Positions 44,183-55,414 of a stretch of DNA of 64,000 bases are shown in pieces. How positions within the stretch are numbered: position 1 is the stretch's first letter; each line of letters begins with the position of its first letter. The notes beneath the pieces are model-generated. The model worked only from the letters and a program-made list of their open reading frames with translations. It searched no databases and had not been told where the DNA came from. The translations under genes were made by a program, and so were the position numbers. This DNA is from Haliclona indistincta (lineage: Eukaryota > Porifera > Demospongiae > Haplosclerida > Chalinidae). Location of the stretch: assembly GCA_964017065.1 (NCBI GenBank), contig OZ024785.1, positions 12,541,086-12,605,085 on the forward strand. Reading direction: 5' to 3'.

Positions 44183-44323
44183 GGTTAGAGACCGAGGCCA
44201 AGGGATCTACGCGGTATAGAAACCCGAGGAAGCCATATAGAACACGAGCGCGTAGCGCGAGGGTTCTATGGCGACGCGAGGGTTTCTATACCGCGTAGAT
44301 GCCGTTGGCCGAGGTCTCTAACC
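44183..44323. repeat. 141-bp near-perfect palindrome (MITE)
   Basis: The left arm begins 'ggttagagaccgaggccaag', and the right arm ends with its reverse complement '...ccgaggtctctaacc'. Inner arms pair 'atctacgcggtatagaaacc' with 'ggtttctataccgcgtagat', around a GC-rich centre 'gagcgcgtagcgcgagg'. It is markedly GC-richer than its surroundings. The next ~340 bases to 44666 hold nothing recognisable. Confidence 0.75.
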
Positions 44324-45095
44324 GGCTTAGAGTATAGCAACCGTTGCTATCCAACAAGGAATTTTCGACGCTGCGCAAATGTTTTGTAAAGAACACGGCC
44401 TTACTTCAGCAATGGGAAAACACAGGCGAGTTTAGCTAGAGTACGTCGCTAAACGGCTTTCCGTGTCTTGTTACACCTTGCTGGTACCCTGTCTCGTCTC
44501 CTACCGTCCTTCCGCCATCGCTTTCGCGTCTGCTGGTGGCTTTCTGACGCAACAAGAAGTTTGTTCTGGAACTCACTCACGCTAACACGTGTACAAGCCT
44601 CACATCACGTGTTCTTGTAATAACAATTTTTATGGCTTGTTATGAATGCACTCTCACTATAGTAGAGGCCCTGACTAAGATTTGTATGCATTTAATTTAG
44701 GAGAGGATAACTCCACTGTTTTAGGGTAATTTGACCCCAAGGAATAAGATGTGATATGTGCCTTTTTGTCTATCCGCTGCGAAATACCCGAAATTGAACA
44801 CGCCCATTTTATCGGCATTGTCACTAACAATAATTGGTCTATCTTCTTAACCATTCTAGTAATACACTTTCTGGCAACTGTTCCAAGGTAATATGACCCT
44901 AAGGAATGTATTGGGATGTGTGCCAAAACCAATATTCACTGCAAAAAAGCAAAAATGGCTACACCTTTCTCTGAAATGCATTAACGTCTCTATTCTAAAG
45001 AATTTGATTCTGATGGTTTGAAACAGTGCAAGTACAGGGTATTACCAACAAAAAGTCACAATTTATCAACTTGAGGAGTCACTTAAACCTAAAAC

Positions 45096-45759
45096 TTAGG
45101 CTGTATTTAGTATTACAAGAATGATATTCACAAAAATGAAATTTTCAGTGATAGAGATTTTGCAAGATTCACCTCCTTTACACTTGCAACACTTGATTCC
45201 AGCTACCCTGCAGCAACATCCATTCTTGTGGCCGCATTTGCCACATGTACAAGTATCAGGAAGGTCTTCAGGCTTGGAGATAACAATAATTATCATGAAT
45301 TTTTTTCTTCACAAAAGTGAAACCATACGACTCAGCGTTCATTTCTAAACTGGCATCTTTTATTAATTGGGCTTGCATACATACCTGTTGTTGATAATAA
45401 TATGCCCATTGAATATGCATTCATGCATTAGCTGATGTGCAGAGAATTGTCTCAAAGTGGAATTGCTATTAAAAGCAGCAAGACACAGGTCATCAAATGT
45501 TTCCAAGTCTGTTCACAGCGTTTTGATATCTAGTGCACGAGTTGTGCGTTGCTGGCTTGAGACACCTTACTAGAAAATTTTCTGCCATCTGTATCATACT
45601 CTCTGTCAACTCCAAGTTGTTAAAGTTCTGTATCAGTGTTAAATTGTTGTACATAGCTTTCATTGCTGCATGCATCGTAGAAATCTTGTTAGTTGTATCA
45701 CATCCAGTCAGAGCCGGCATGGATCGAGTGCAGGAAGATAACCTGATTAGAATATCCAT
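45096..45759 (-). pseudogene. Transposon protein C-terminal remnant (left arm)
   Basis: Two frame-separated pieces. 45493-45759 has 'MPALTGCDTTNKISTMHAAM', a motif I associate with transposon-derived proteins of invertebrates. 45096-45296 ends in a Cys-rich block 'CTCGKCGHKNGCCCR' followed by 'GIKCCKCKGGESC', probably a zinc-binding tail. No N-terminal or catalytic part is present. Confidence 0.55.
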
Positions 45760-45852
45760 TATGGTACATCATCCTATCATCAGCTTCCTAATGTGTCACA
45801 TGATATCTGCACAGCACTGGGGGACAAGCTTGCAAGGTGTCTCCCTGCACTC

Positions 45853-46460
45853 CATGGTCTGACTGGATGTGATTCAACTAGCAATATTTCTACGAAGCAT
45901 ATAGCAATGAAAGCTATCCACAACAATAACATTGCCTATGTTACAGAACTTTAACAACTCGGAGTTGACATAGAGTATGATACAGATGGCAGAACATTTT
46001 CTAGTAAGGTGTCTCAAGCCAAAAACAGACTTGGAAACATTACTATGATGACTTGCATCTTGCTGCTTTTAATAGCAATTCCCATTTCCCTCAAAACGGA
46101 CTTTGAGACAATTCTCTGCACATCAGCTAATGCATGAATGCATATTCAATGGGCATATATTATCAACAACAGGTATGTATGCAAGCCCAATTAATAAAAG
46201 ATGCCAGTTTAGAAATGAACGCTGAGTCGTATGGTTTCACTTTTGTGAAGAAAAAATTCATGATAATTATTGTTATCTCCAAGCCTGAAGACCTTCCTGA
46301 TACTTGTACATGTGGCAAATGCGGCCACAAGAATGGATGTTGCTGCAGGGTAGCTGGAATCAAGTGTTGCAAGTGTAAAGGAGGTGAATCTTGCAAAATC
46401 TCTATCACTGAAAATTTCATTTTTGTGAATATCATTCTTGTAATACTAAATACAGCCTAA
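45853..46460 (+). pseudogene. Transposon protein C-terminal remnant (right arm)
   Basis: Mirror of the left-arm remnant: 'LTGCDSTSNISTKHIAMK', then an in-frame TAA near 45952 and a frameshift near 46040, then the identical Cys-rich tail within ORF 46134-46460. The outer Cys-rich end is unchanged between arms while the inner part has diverged. Confidence 0.55.
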
Positions 46461-47071
46461 GTTTTAGGTTTAAGTGACTCCTCAAGTTGATAAATTGTGA
46501 TTTTTTGTTGGTAATACCCTGTACTTGCACTGTTTCAAACCATCAGAATCAAATTCTTTAGAATAGAGACGTTAATGCATTTCAGAGAAAAGTGTAGCCA
46601 TTTTTGCTTTTTTTTTGCAGTGAATATTGGTTTTGGCACAAATCCCAATACATTCCTTAGGGTCATACTACCTTAGAACAGTTGCCAGAAAGTATATTAC
46701 TAGAATGGTTAAGAAGATAGACCAATTATTGTTAGTGACAATGCCGATAAAATGGGCGTGGTCAATTTTTCGGTATTTCGCAGCGGATAGACAAAAAGGC
46801 ACATATCACATCTTATTCCTTGGGGTCAAATTACCCTAAAACAGTGGAGTTATCCTCTCCTAAATTAAATGCATACAAATCTTAGTCAGGGCCTAGACTA
46901 CTAAGCAAACTGTGGTCTAGCCTCGTCCCCAGGCCAATTTCTTAGGAAATTAGGCCTGGTAACAACGGACTCGCGCATGCGTCAATTTTTCCGCGAGAAA
47001 TACGTACATGACGCACGTAATGGGCGGGGCCTATCGTTAACTCGTCATCGCAATCAGCTGTTTGCTCAGAC

Positions 47072-47747
47072 ATGGCTTCAGCTAATCGTCAGTGTAGATT
47101 GTGCGGTAGTTTTGTACTAGCAAATCGGGTTATGAATATCTTCGGTAAAGCCAGTCTGCAACTGAAGTTAGCTTCCAAAGTCACCACTCTTCTTGAGCTG
47201 GATATCAGCAATGCCGTGGAAACTGGACTGCCACCTTACGTGTGTCAGAGTTGCAAGCATAGGCTCCTGTCTATTGATAAAAGCATGCAAGACTTGATTG
47301 AATTTAGACAGCAAGCAAAGAATACTCTACTTAGTCTTGACAGTGGTGTGAGATTATCCAAGAGACCAAAGGCGACTAGTTGTGAAGAAGTATCTCCAGA
47401 TACTAGTAGAAGTCGTCCACCAGCAAAGTTGTCAAGAAAAAGATTGACTTATGACGGTAAGGGTCTAAAGACATCTAAATTACTGATTTTATTTAAAATT
47501 CCAGATTCTCAACGTGACCTATCTCATCAAGGTAAAATGATTAATAACCTAAATCACAGTAAAAATTTGATTTACATCACATGCATACACAGAGCAAACA
47601 AGTCCAAATTTAGACCGTGAAACTCCATTGACACCATTAGTAAGAACAAGCCAACTGTTACTATACTTTTTAAAATATGCTTTCAACATTAGGTATCAGA
47701 TGATCCAGGCCCGTTACCACACTCAGTCGACCAGTTATCACCCCTAG
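47072..47747 (+). CDS. ZAD-like zinc-finger protein, four exons, 3' end not found
   Basis: Proposed exons: 47072-47456, 47505-47531, 47593-47639 and 47693-47747, with GT-AG introns of 48, 61 and 53 bp that keep one reading frame across all junctions. The N-terminus 'CRLCG' ... 'NIFGKA' ... 'PPYVCQSCKHRL' gives a C2-C2 arrangement like the ZAD (zinc-finger-associated) domain, followed by a helical 'LIEFRQQAKNTL' and a Ser/Pro-rich basic linker. ZAD domains mediate dimerisation or DNA binding in arthropod factors, and similar modules occur in transposons. The end is missing: after exon 4 (donor CCTAG|GTATAG) the sequence runs into the RecQ fragment. Confidence 0.6.
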
Positions 47748-47799
47748 GTATAGAAGTTCACATAATTAATTTGACAAGATCATTATTATAATACTACTA

Positions 47800-48315
47800 C
47801 TGAGTCCGGCATCACTGCTTAGTGATTGTCTGTTGTTTTGTACACCTGAATCTGTGCTTAATTCTAAGTGGAGATCATTGTTTGAAAAACCCTCCATATC
47901 TGATAGAATAGTAGCTGTAGTGGTTGACGAGGCCCATTGTATTTCTAAATGGTGAGTTATGAGTAGCAAGTAGATCAACTGGTACACTGCCACGAGTTGT
48001 AGTTGTACCTGAAGTAACAACAGAAGCCTTCACTCCTTTGCTCCTCAGACTACGTACTTGGTCTACCATTAAAGCAATCAAGGGTGTAATAACTAAAACA
48101 GCACTGACATCAGTTAAAGCTAGCTTATAGTCAAAAACGAACGGTAAGGTGTGGAAACACAGGCTCTTGCCAAAACCTGTCGGTAGCCAAACAAAAACGT
48201 CCCTTCCATTGTAAACCGCGTTGATAGCTGTGCGTTGCTCCGGCTTCAGAACTAGATCTGGCGTCCCTAACTTCTGCAGCGCGTAAGTAACCGAGCTAGA
48301 GAATTCAACAGCCAT
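47800..48315 (-). pseudogene. RecQ-like helicase 5' part with internal 153-bp inversion
   Basis: From ATG 48315 the minus strand encodes 'LKPEQRTAINAVYNGRDVF', Walker A 'LPTGFGKSLCF', 'VITPLIALMVDQVRSLRSKG' and 'VDLLATHNS', the start of a RecQ-family SF2 helicase. At 47953 this breaks off. The expected continuation, with 'LLFCTPESVLNSKW' and the DEAH-box 'VVVDEAHCISKW', is on the plus strand at 47800-47952, in a matching codon phase. Flipping exactly these 153 bases restores one reading frame through motif II. Sequence beyond 47799 lacks the rest of the helicase. So the gene is rearranged and truncated. Confidence 0.75.
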
Positions 48316-48482
48316 AACGGTGGAACGAGTCGGCAGTACAGTATACTGATTATGACGTTAGACTGTCACGGATATAACACAATAATATACGGTTTCCCAA
48401 ATATTTGGGAAAAATTAGCGCATGCGCGAGCCATTGTTACCAGGCTGTCTTTTAGCAGCCTGGGGACGAGGCTAACTGTGGT

Positions 48483-48545
48483 CTATCTGTTCGCGGAAGG
48501 ACTCTATCTGTTCGCGGATGGACTCTATCCGTTCGCGGATGGTCT
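48483..48545. repeat. 21-bp tandem repeat, three units
   Basis: 'ctatctgttcgcggaaggac' type units start at 48483, 48504 and 48525. They lie directly at the right target duplication of the preceding element. The ~195 bases from here to the POT stop hold a 'gatctagtaaatctgattgg' transposon-end-like motif and nothing else. Confidence 0.8.
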
Positions 48546-48742
48546 CTACAGCAAATAGATCCTCGGATCTAGTAAATCTGATTGGTCAATAACATTGAGC
48601 TATACTCTAATTAAACACAACTATTAGTCATTTGCTGTTACGCAAACATTGACTGATATAATGAGCACTGTTGTCAAACTACTTATAAAACTGGAAAATG
48701 TAAACTTTGTTGTCTCTAACTGCACTCAACAAGCTGATCTGG

Positions 48743-50476
48743 TTATGATGTAGTCAGTCCTGATAGGATTGCTCTGCGCTCTTGCATGTACTCCTCCTCC
48801 TGGTCTAACCACTTGTCATGAGTGTCCTCAATCATTCCCTGCACATTGACAATCTCGTCTCGCTGTCGGTAGCGGTAACGTCTGGACACACATGAGAACA
48901 GCACCAGAGACACCAGGATCAGAAACACCTTCACTCCCTCGAAAATTAGCCAAGAGGTCTTTTCGATAAAAAGAGTGTCTACCAAACCTACTAGTAGGTA
49001 CCTGATGCTAAAGGTGGCATACCACAGACCAATGAGCAGTCCCTGGGTAGTGCGAGGAGCCTGAGCACAGATGAACTCAAACACTGTCATGGAGACAAGC
49101 AGAGAAGAGAGACCATTGAGGAGCTGAGGAATGATGAACCACAGGTAGGTATTGTCGACTGGGTTGTCTGTTGATTCACATGAGTTAAAGTGTTGTCCAA
49201 ATCGGATCTTTAAGCAAACAATTCCAGAGTTGTAGCGAAAATAAGAGCTATTTTTTAAAATACACTCAACTGAACTGTTTTCTGACCAGTACTTGCAGTC
49301 ATGGTTGATCACTACTATTATGTACAAGACAACTTGTACTAGTGAGAGGTACAGACCAATCCACATTTTAGTGAGCATTCGAACTTTCTTGATGTAGTGA
49401 CTACATTTGTTGATGATCAGTCGATACAGTGGAATACCAACCACTACAACAAGAGTGCTGATGTGGAGTGGGTTGAGCACAATTAGTAGCAGTACTGGTA
49501 TTGAAGGACAGCTAGTCCTCTGGAGCTGATCTGGAGCAGAGTAGCCATCTCCAGCCAAATGGTATCCAAAAAGACACAGGAGAAGAGGCAGGATGCGTAG
49601 GAATGTCTTTGTGTCCTCTACCACCTCATTGGTAAATGGTCCTCCATATTTGTTCTTACCCAGGTCTATACGGCGTGGAATATCCTCCTCCCAGTAGGTG
49701 AAGGCACTACGATGCTGAGGGACCTTGTGGTTCCAAGAATACTTGAGCACTTTGTAGATATTCTTGAATGGGTTGAGACCTGCTCTCAGAATGTATAAGT
49801 GACGCTTTGATTTATGAAGAAGCACTAAACTGCTTACAGCAGCTAGACCAAGTATTGCTACTAGTGGCAATAGTATAGCACTGTCTCTTATTACGTGTTC
49901 TTTATATCGTGAGAGAAACTTTGTTTCTTTTTCTATGAATTTTAAGCCAATTGTGGGATACATTACTACCAATTGCACTGCATTGTGAGTCCAGTAGTAC
50001 CAGTGGATGAAGGCAATCAGTTTTGGTGTAGGAGCCTCTAGTAGTTGATCCAGTCCAAATTGAATGGCATTAGCTTCAAAGAGTCCAACACCAGTGGTTA
50101 TGAAAGCTATTAACAATCCTTCGGGGATTAATTTTGTATAAATATTCATGTTCTTATCAATCATTCTTTTTTCTATCAGACTAGCTATGATAGTAACGAA
50201 AAATGTTAGTAGTACAATAACACATCCAACTATCAGGAATATGAGAGAACACTTAATTGTTCGATACCTGGTGAGACAGACATCAGCTATGTAGCCAAGG
50301 AGAGGGTAGCTGAGAAACGATAAGCCCAGGAAAGCAATGGTAGCAATTTTTATGTTAGAGCGTTCATATCGATCCATATGAATATTCCTTGAAATGTTCG
50401 ATAGTTCAAGCAGGATAGAGCAGATGATGACCACCACATGACCTGGTAGGAAAGTACGACGAGCTGGCTGAGTCAT
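48743..50476 (-). CDS. POT/PTR2 (SLC15-like) transporter, type I (unit 3)
   Basis: Intact, 577 residues, divergent from the frameshifted beta-helix gene at 51862. Private changes: 'TNEVVEDTKTF' (Glu to Val in the otherwise invariant block before helix 7), 'KCSHYIKK', and a loop beginning 'SENSSVECILKNSSYFRYNS' with an extra sequon and shifted Cys spacing compared with 'GCFLETH'. Its N-terminal part follows POT 1341 ('NIYTKLIPEGLL'), consistent with descent as the same unit position. Confidence 0.93.
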   Translation of the reverse strand: MTQPARRTFLPGHVVVIICSILLELSNISRNIHMDRYERSNIKIATIAFLGLSFLSYPLLGYIADVCLTRYRTIKCSLIFLIVGCVIVLLTFFVTIIASLIEKRMIDKNMNIYTKLIPEGLLIAFITTGVGLFEANAIQFGLDQLLEAPTPKLIAFIHWYYWTHNAVQLVVMYPTIGLKFIEKETKFLSRYKEHVIRDSAILLPLVAILGLAAVSSLVLLHKSKRHLYILRAGLNPFKNIYKVLKYSWNHKVPQHRSAFTYWEEDIPRRIDLGKNKYGGPFTNEVVEDTKTFLRILPLLLCLFGYHLAGDGYSAPDQLQRTSCPSIPVLLLIVLNPLHISTLVVVVGIPLYRLIINKCSHYIKKVRMLTKMWIGLYLSLVQVVLYIIVVINHDCKYWSENSSVECILKNSSYFRYNSGIVCLKIRFGQHFNSCESTDNPVDNTYLWFIIPQLLNGLSSLLVSMTVFEFICAQAPRTTQGLLIGLWYATFSIRYLLVGLVDTLFIEKTSWLIFEGVKVFLILVSLVLFSCVSRRYRYRQRDEIVNVQGMIEDTHDKWLDQEEEYMQERRAILSGLTTS

Positions 50477-51861
50477 GACACTCGTTGTTTGGGTATATTC
50501 TTTGTTTCAAAACTTAAACTGAAAGTTAAACATCCATGATCAACGATACTGTTTATCCACCTGTGCTTTGTGGTTGCTTAATAATTTTAACCCTCTAGAT
50601 GCTGACCAGTTTTTTCAGCTTGTGTGGGTTTTATGTAATTCAGTAACTTGTAGCAACATGCCGTGTAGCCTTTGCATTTGTAAATCTAAACATGTAACGT
50701 TTGTATTGGAATGGAGCCGGGGTTGTGAGCTCAATGAATACTGAAACTCATGCAGCAGTGGATTAATGCAAAGGGATGGCTACCATTGCATTGACTCCAA
50801 ATGCTGCTAGTTGATAGCTCTTGATTTTCAAGGGCTTTTTTAACAGCACCTTCAATAATACACCTTTCTTTAACTTCGAAACGTTTAAAAATTGGACTTC
50901 TGAAGTATGTCGCAGTGTGATTTCTTCACTCTAGGTAACATGAGGAACTGCACTTTGTCTTGGTTAGCTATTCAACACATCCTGGATCTTCTACGGCGAA
51001 AGAAATGTTATTTTCCGACACGAATGAGCTCAGTTAATTCGTGACTTTAAAGCTTCTGACTCAATGAGTGGTCTAAATAATAGTTAGATAGTGCATCCAA
51101 AGATCTACACGATTTTAAAGCCTGAGAGCCGTTGCTATATAGCGTCTGAGCGTAGTGAGGTACTATGGTAACGGCGCATGGGCTTCTAAACCGTGTAGAT
51201 CCGATTGGTAACTGATTTAGACTATATAAACAGCAAACATCAACGACACGACCCATGAGAAAGGACTCGCTAGTGCTGGAAAAATTATTCAGTAGAACTC
51301 TACACACGGAACCGTATTCTGCGCCGCACAGCGGGATTCCATTATGAACTATAGAGAACCGCAGCTAAGCAACCTGATTTGTCAACATAGGTCTAATTCA
51401 TTTTGGTTTTCATTTGAACCACACAAGTTTTCATAAACATGTAAGTGAAAGTAAATTTATAAAGAAGATTGTTTTCTTATAACTATGTGCTTGCTTGTTT
51501 CACTGAACCTCTCATTCAGTAGTCTCACAAAGCTACACGAGTGACTATGCTTCTGTTGCTACTATCATGGTTATGCTGTTTCATGGCACTGCTGCTTGTG
51601 TTCCACATAATATACATGTATAATATTATCTCTCTCTACTAAGGTATTTCACCTTTAGTGCTTCATGTATAGTCGGTGCGATAGTTATTGACTTATTGTG
51701 TTTGCACAATAATTGTGTAACTGCAAATTCGTATTGTTTACAAAATTGTTTCCATGGACACGTAACATGTGATTCATAACATGATTCACGTGTGTTTAAG
51801 AGGAAGTACATGTTTTGAGCTCTTATAACTTATGATCACTCGGCTTCACAACTTAGCAAGC
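50477..51861. promoter_or_regulatory. Divergent intergenic region, unit 3 (altered promoter)
   Basis: Counterpart of 27735-29196 but with several deletions. Near the beta-helix start the TATA box is lost: 'ctcttataacttatgatcac' replaces the TATATAAAT stretch and the spacing to the ATG is shorter. The palindrome at 51101-51202 remains. Confidence 0.55.
51101..51202. repeat. Short palindromic MITE in divergent promoter (unit 3)
   Basis: Outer arms 'gatctacacgattttaaagc' and 'gcttctaaaccgtgtagatc'; inner arms 'gccgttgctata' and 'tatggtaacggc' also pair, clearer than in units 1 and 2. Confidence 0.65.
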
Positions 51862-54800
51862 ATGTCAAATGCCAAGATTATCTTCTTGCTTAGTATTTCT
51901 TGTCTCTGTTCAGCAAGAGATGTCTACATTCAGCCGGCTGAAGGTGAGCACTGTCCTGGTACTCCTTGTTACAACATTAATGATTTGGGAAGGTTAGCTG
52001 ACAATTTTTCCAACTCTTCTGGCTTGGTTGTTCATTTCTTGGAGGGAACTCACTTGCTGGATCTTCACGAACTTGACTAATGCTTTGTTTGAAGGTGATG
52101 GGAGAATGGAGCAGGGCTTTCATGAGACTGTCTGGCAGTCTACAGTGGTCATCAAGTGTAACTCCAGTACTGGTATCGCTTTTGTTGATAGCTCCAACAT
52201 CACCTTCAGGTACATCACCATCACTAACTGTGGAGCTGACATGACCAGCTTCTGTCAGACTAAAGCTGTTTGTAGCAGCAGTCTTGGCTTCTTTAAGATA
52301 GACCACAATATCGCAGTTGATCATGTTTCTATTCAGAATGGGACAGGTAATGGTCTTCTGATTGAAATTGATGGAGTTGATCTGAAAATCACTGATTCCT
52401 CATTTGCACAAAATTACATTTATGGCGATGTCAATGCAAGCTTTGATATCTACGCTGGCAGCAATGTTGCTATCTTCTATATTGATCCACTTTCTTGTGA
52501 TTCTCCAAGTCATGCTTACAATTCGCACGTTTTGAGTACAAACGTATCTTTCACAGATAGTGAGTTTAAAAGAATGGAGGGTATTTCGGTTGTTATGTTG
52601 CAGAGATCATACAGGGTTAACATTTTACTTGATTCGATTAGAGCATATGGCAACAAAGGGTTTGGGAATATTTATATTGCTGCTGTAGAACACGATATAT
52701 CCACTTTTAATGTAGTTTTCAACAATTCGCTTATTTTCGGTGGAAATACTACTGGATATCCTTTCATAGTCACCTCTATTCAACCTCTGTGCAAACATTG
52801 CCCAGTTTCTAAGGATGCTTTACTTAACTCCACCATTGCTATTGTCAACAGTAAGTTTGTTTACAACATCAACAGTAAAGGTGCAGTTGTATCAATTAGT
52901 GCCACTGGTATTACGTTCACAAAAAGAACAATAATACAATCCACTGAATTTTCTCACAATATTGGATTTGTGGTAGATTTGAAACTTTTCTCCTATCAAT
53001 ATCTAACTCAATTTTGTGGTACATTTGACAATGTCATTGCCTACAACAACAGTTGGCCATACTATAGTGATGAGCCAGTAGTAACAGTTATATATGCAGT
53101 ATGTGTCACTAGTCTAGTGTTAAACAATGTGACTATCACTAACAATAATTTGACCGGACTCTATGCCTATCACACTACCATAGTAGTGAATGGCACGTCA
53201 GTATTCCACAACAACACTGGTATTGATGGAGGTGGACTGGCCATGTATGAAAACTCTTATCTTGTGTTTTTAGAAAATTCTACTCTCTATTTCACTAATA
53301 ACAAAGCGAGGTCCAGAGGAGGGGCTATATTTGTTGATCCTCAGCGTGAATTAGGTCCATGTTTCTTCCAATACTCTAATGAATCACTTATTCATTCAAT
53401 AAATGTAAAAATGTCTGGAAATGAAGCTGATACAGCAGGCACTGTGCTGTTTGGAAGCAATATAGTCAAATGCTATTTATTTCTTCGCTATCTAACATTT
53501 GGTTTTGAAAGCTTTAAGAAAATATTTGACTATTCAGCACAGACTGGTCCCTCAGTAATATCATCAGAACCTACTGATGTCTGCTTCTGTGATGACAACA
53601 ACACAATAAACTGCTCTCAAACACAGCTAACAATGAAAGCTTATCCAGGAGAAGAGATCAATATCTCTTTTCTCACCGTAGGACAATTAAACGGAATTGC
53701 CCCCGGATTTCTTCTAATACGACCTTTTGAAAATAAACGTAGCGGATTTGGTTCTGGTTTGAAGGTACTCACTACTCCTATGAACTGCACTAATTTTGTA
53801 TTTGAACCAGTACACAATGCCTATGCTCTGAGTGTGTTGAATAGTAAATCATATAAGGTATTGAAGATATCGTCTCTTGACTGTCCACTTGGCTTTGAAG
53901 TATCGAATAGAACTAGATCCTGTAGCTGTGAGGAGCTCAAGGATGCATCTACTGCTGTCACATGTGATTCTACTACTAACACAATATCTCGTCAAGGAGA
54001 TATCTGGATCGGTAATATCAGTGATTGTGTAGTCGTGCAAAGTCCATGTCCTTTTGACTACTGCAACATAGCACAGGCCAATTTCTCTCTCATTAATTCT
54101 GATGCACAGTGTGCTCTCAACAGGACTGGACTATTGTGTGGCAAGTGTCAGAATGGACTCAGCCTTGCTCTGGGATCCAACAACTGTATTCAATGTCCTC
54201 AATTCTCGTATCTTGCTCTGATCATTCCCTTTGCAGCTGCTGGATTTGGTTTGGTAGCTCTTCTGATGGTTTTGAACTTGACAGTCTCCGTTGGTACCAT
54301 CAATGGGCTCATCTTTTATGCTAATCTTGTGAAAATAAGTGAGAGCACTGGTATCTTCTTTCCTAATGGTCCTATTCCAGTACTGAGTCAGTTCATTGCT
54401 TGGCTCAATCTTGACTTCGGTATTGAAACATGCTTTTACCACGGCATGACAGCCTATGCCAAGATGTGGCTGCAGTTTGTGTTCCCTCTCTACATATGGT
54501 TCATCATAGCCACCATCATAGTCATTTGTCGCTACTCCACATGGCTGTCCAACAAGATTGGAAGCAATGTAGTGCAGGTACTTGCTACTCTCATCTTGGT
54601 CTCATTTACAAAGATCTTCCGGACAGTTGTGCTTGTTATAAAGTTTATAACTTTGACCTGTGCCAATAAAGCAGTCATCAATGAGCTTGTATGGTATATG
54701 GACGGTAATGTTCGATACTTATCACAATGGCATGCTGTACTGTTAGCAGCAGCTGTCTTGTTTCTGCTTCTTGCCGCTCCCTACACACTTGCTCTGCTGT

Positions 54801-55414
54801 TTGATCCTGTGATTGAGAAATATTTTACTAAAAGTACATTCTTTGCTGATCGTTGGATCAAGTTTAAACCTCTCGTTGATGCCTACCATGGACCTTATAA
54901 AGACAACTGTAGGTTTTGGACTGGTCTATTGCTTCTTATTCGCATGTCATTTACATCTATCTCTTTTCATTTGGATGTGCTTGGTACTCTTATCTTTATA
55001 ACAACTAGCACCATCATGCTTTTATCTTTGATGGTCATTTTTGAAGGAGTTTATCAGAAAAGATACCTAAACAACTTGGAATGTCTGTCATATTTCAATC
55101 TTGGTTTACTGTCTGCTCTCGCTGCAGTGTATCAGAACCATGAGCATCAAAAGCAGTTAGTCACTATCATTAGTGTAAGCATTGCTCTAGTTTCATTTGG
55201 TGGAATTGTTATGTTTCATGTTCTTCTCCGTCTGAGTCACACCAAATGTTTTAACAAGATATTTAGCAAGAGGTTTGCTCGTTATGGAAGTAGGGAAGAA
55301 TCGATGAGTTTGTTAGGTAGCATGGCTGAGCAATTTGTGCAGCAACCTACTGTGTCTGAAGTGTGTCTTAAGAGGGAATCTTTGATTTATTCTCAAACAG
55401 ACAACTCGTACTGA
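51862..55414 (+). pseudogene. Beta-helix multi-pass membrane protein, unit 3 copy with one frameshift
   Basis: ATG 51862 opens the correct signal peptide and N-terminus, but a 17-base deletion near 52067 (between two TTCA copies, so probably microhomology-mediated) shifts the frame and gives a stop at 52078. From there on the rest of the gene, about 1110 codons to 55414, is open and nearly identical to the intact copy. The long downstream ORF has no plausible own start, since its first in-frame start-like codon is TTG 52028 in the wrong frame for the signal peptide. With the lost TATA box, the copy is probably silent. Confidence 0.85.

Larger units (their letters stand above)
44667..46893. 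mobile_element. Large foldback element with ~1.05 kb inverted arms
   Basis: The left arm (44667 to ~45744) and right arm (~45830 to 46893) are inverted copies around a loop of roughly 90 bases. Outer ends are 'ggccctgactaagatttgta' and its reverse complement. 'TAGA' flanks both sides (44663-44666, 46894-46897), a possible 4-bp target duplication. Identity is very high in the outer ~750 bases and lower near the centre. Each arm encodes the same C-terminal protein fragment pointing outward, so the element looks like two 3' halves of a longer autonomous transposon joined head-to-head. Confidence 0.8.
46918..48474. mobile_element. TIR element with ZAD-like and RecQ-like genes
   Basis: Ends 'TAGCCTCGTCCCCAGGC' (46918) and, reversed, the same from 48474. 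The inner match 'gcctggtaacaa' plus 'ctcgcgcatgcg' and 'aatttttcc' extends the TIR to ~80 bases. 'ACTGTGGTC' flanks both ends (46909-46917 and 48475-48483), a 9-bp target duplication, as in Mutator-like elements, though I cannot confirm the superfamily. It carries two convergent gene fragments, and no transposase core is visible. It landed 24 bases right of the foldback element. A TIR-like relative occurs at 59440-59462. Confidence 0.85.

Noticed and set aside
47766..48020. 84-codon minus ORF overlapping the RecQ fragment
   Set aside because: Out of frame with the helicase on that strand; the meaningful coding at 47800-47952 is on the plus strand.
52028..52080. Alternative N-terminus for the unit 3 beta-helix ORF
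   Set aside because: Begins at TTG and reads the wrong frame of sequence that encodes the ectodomain in the other copies; it is a consequence of the 17-base deletion.
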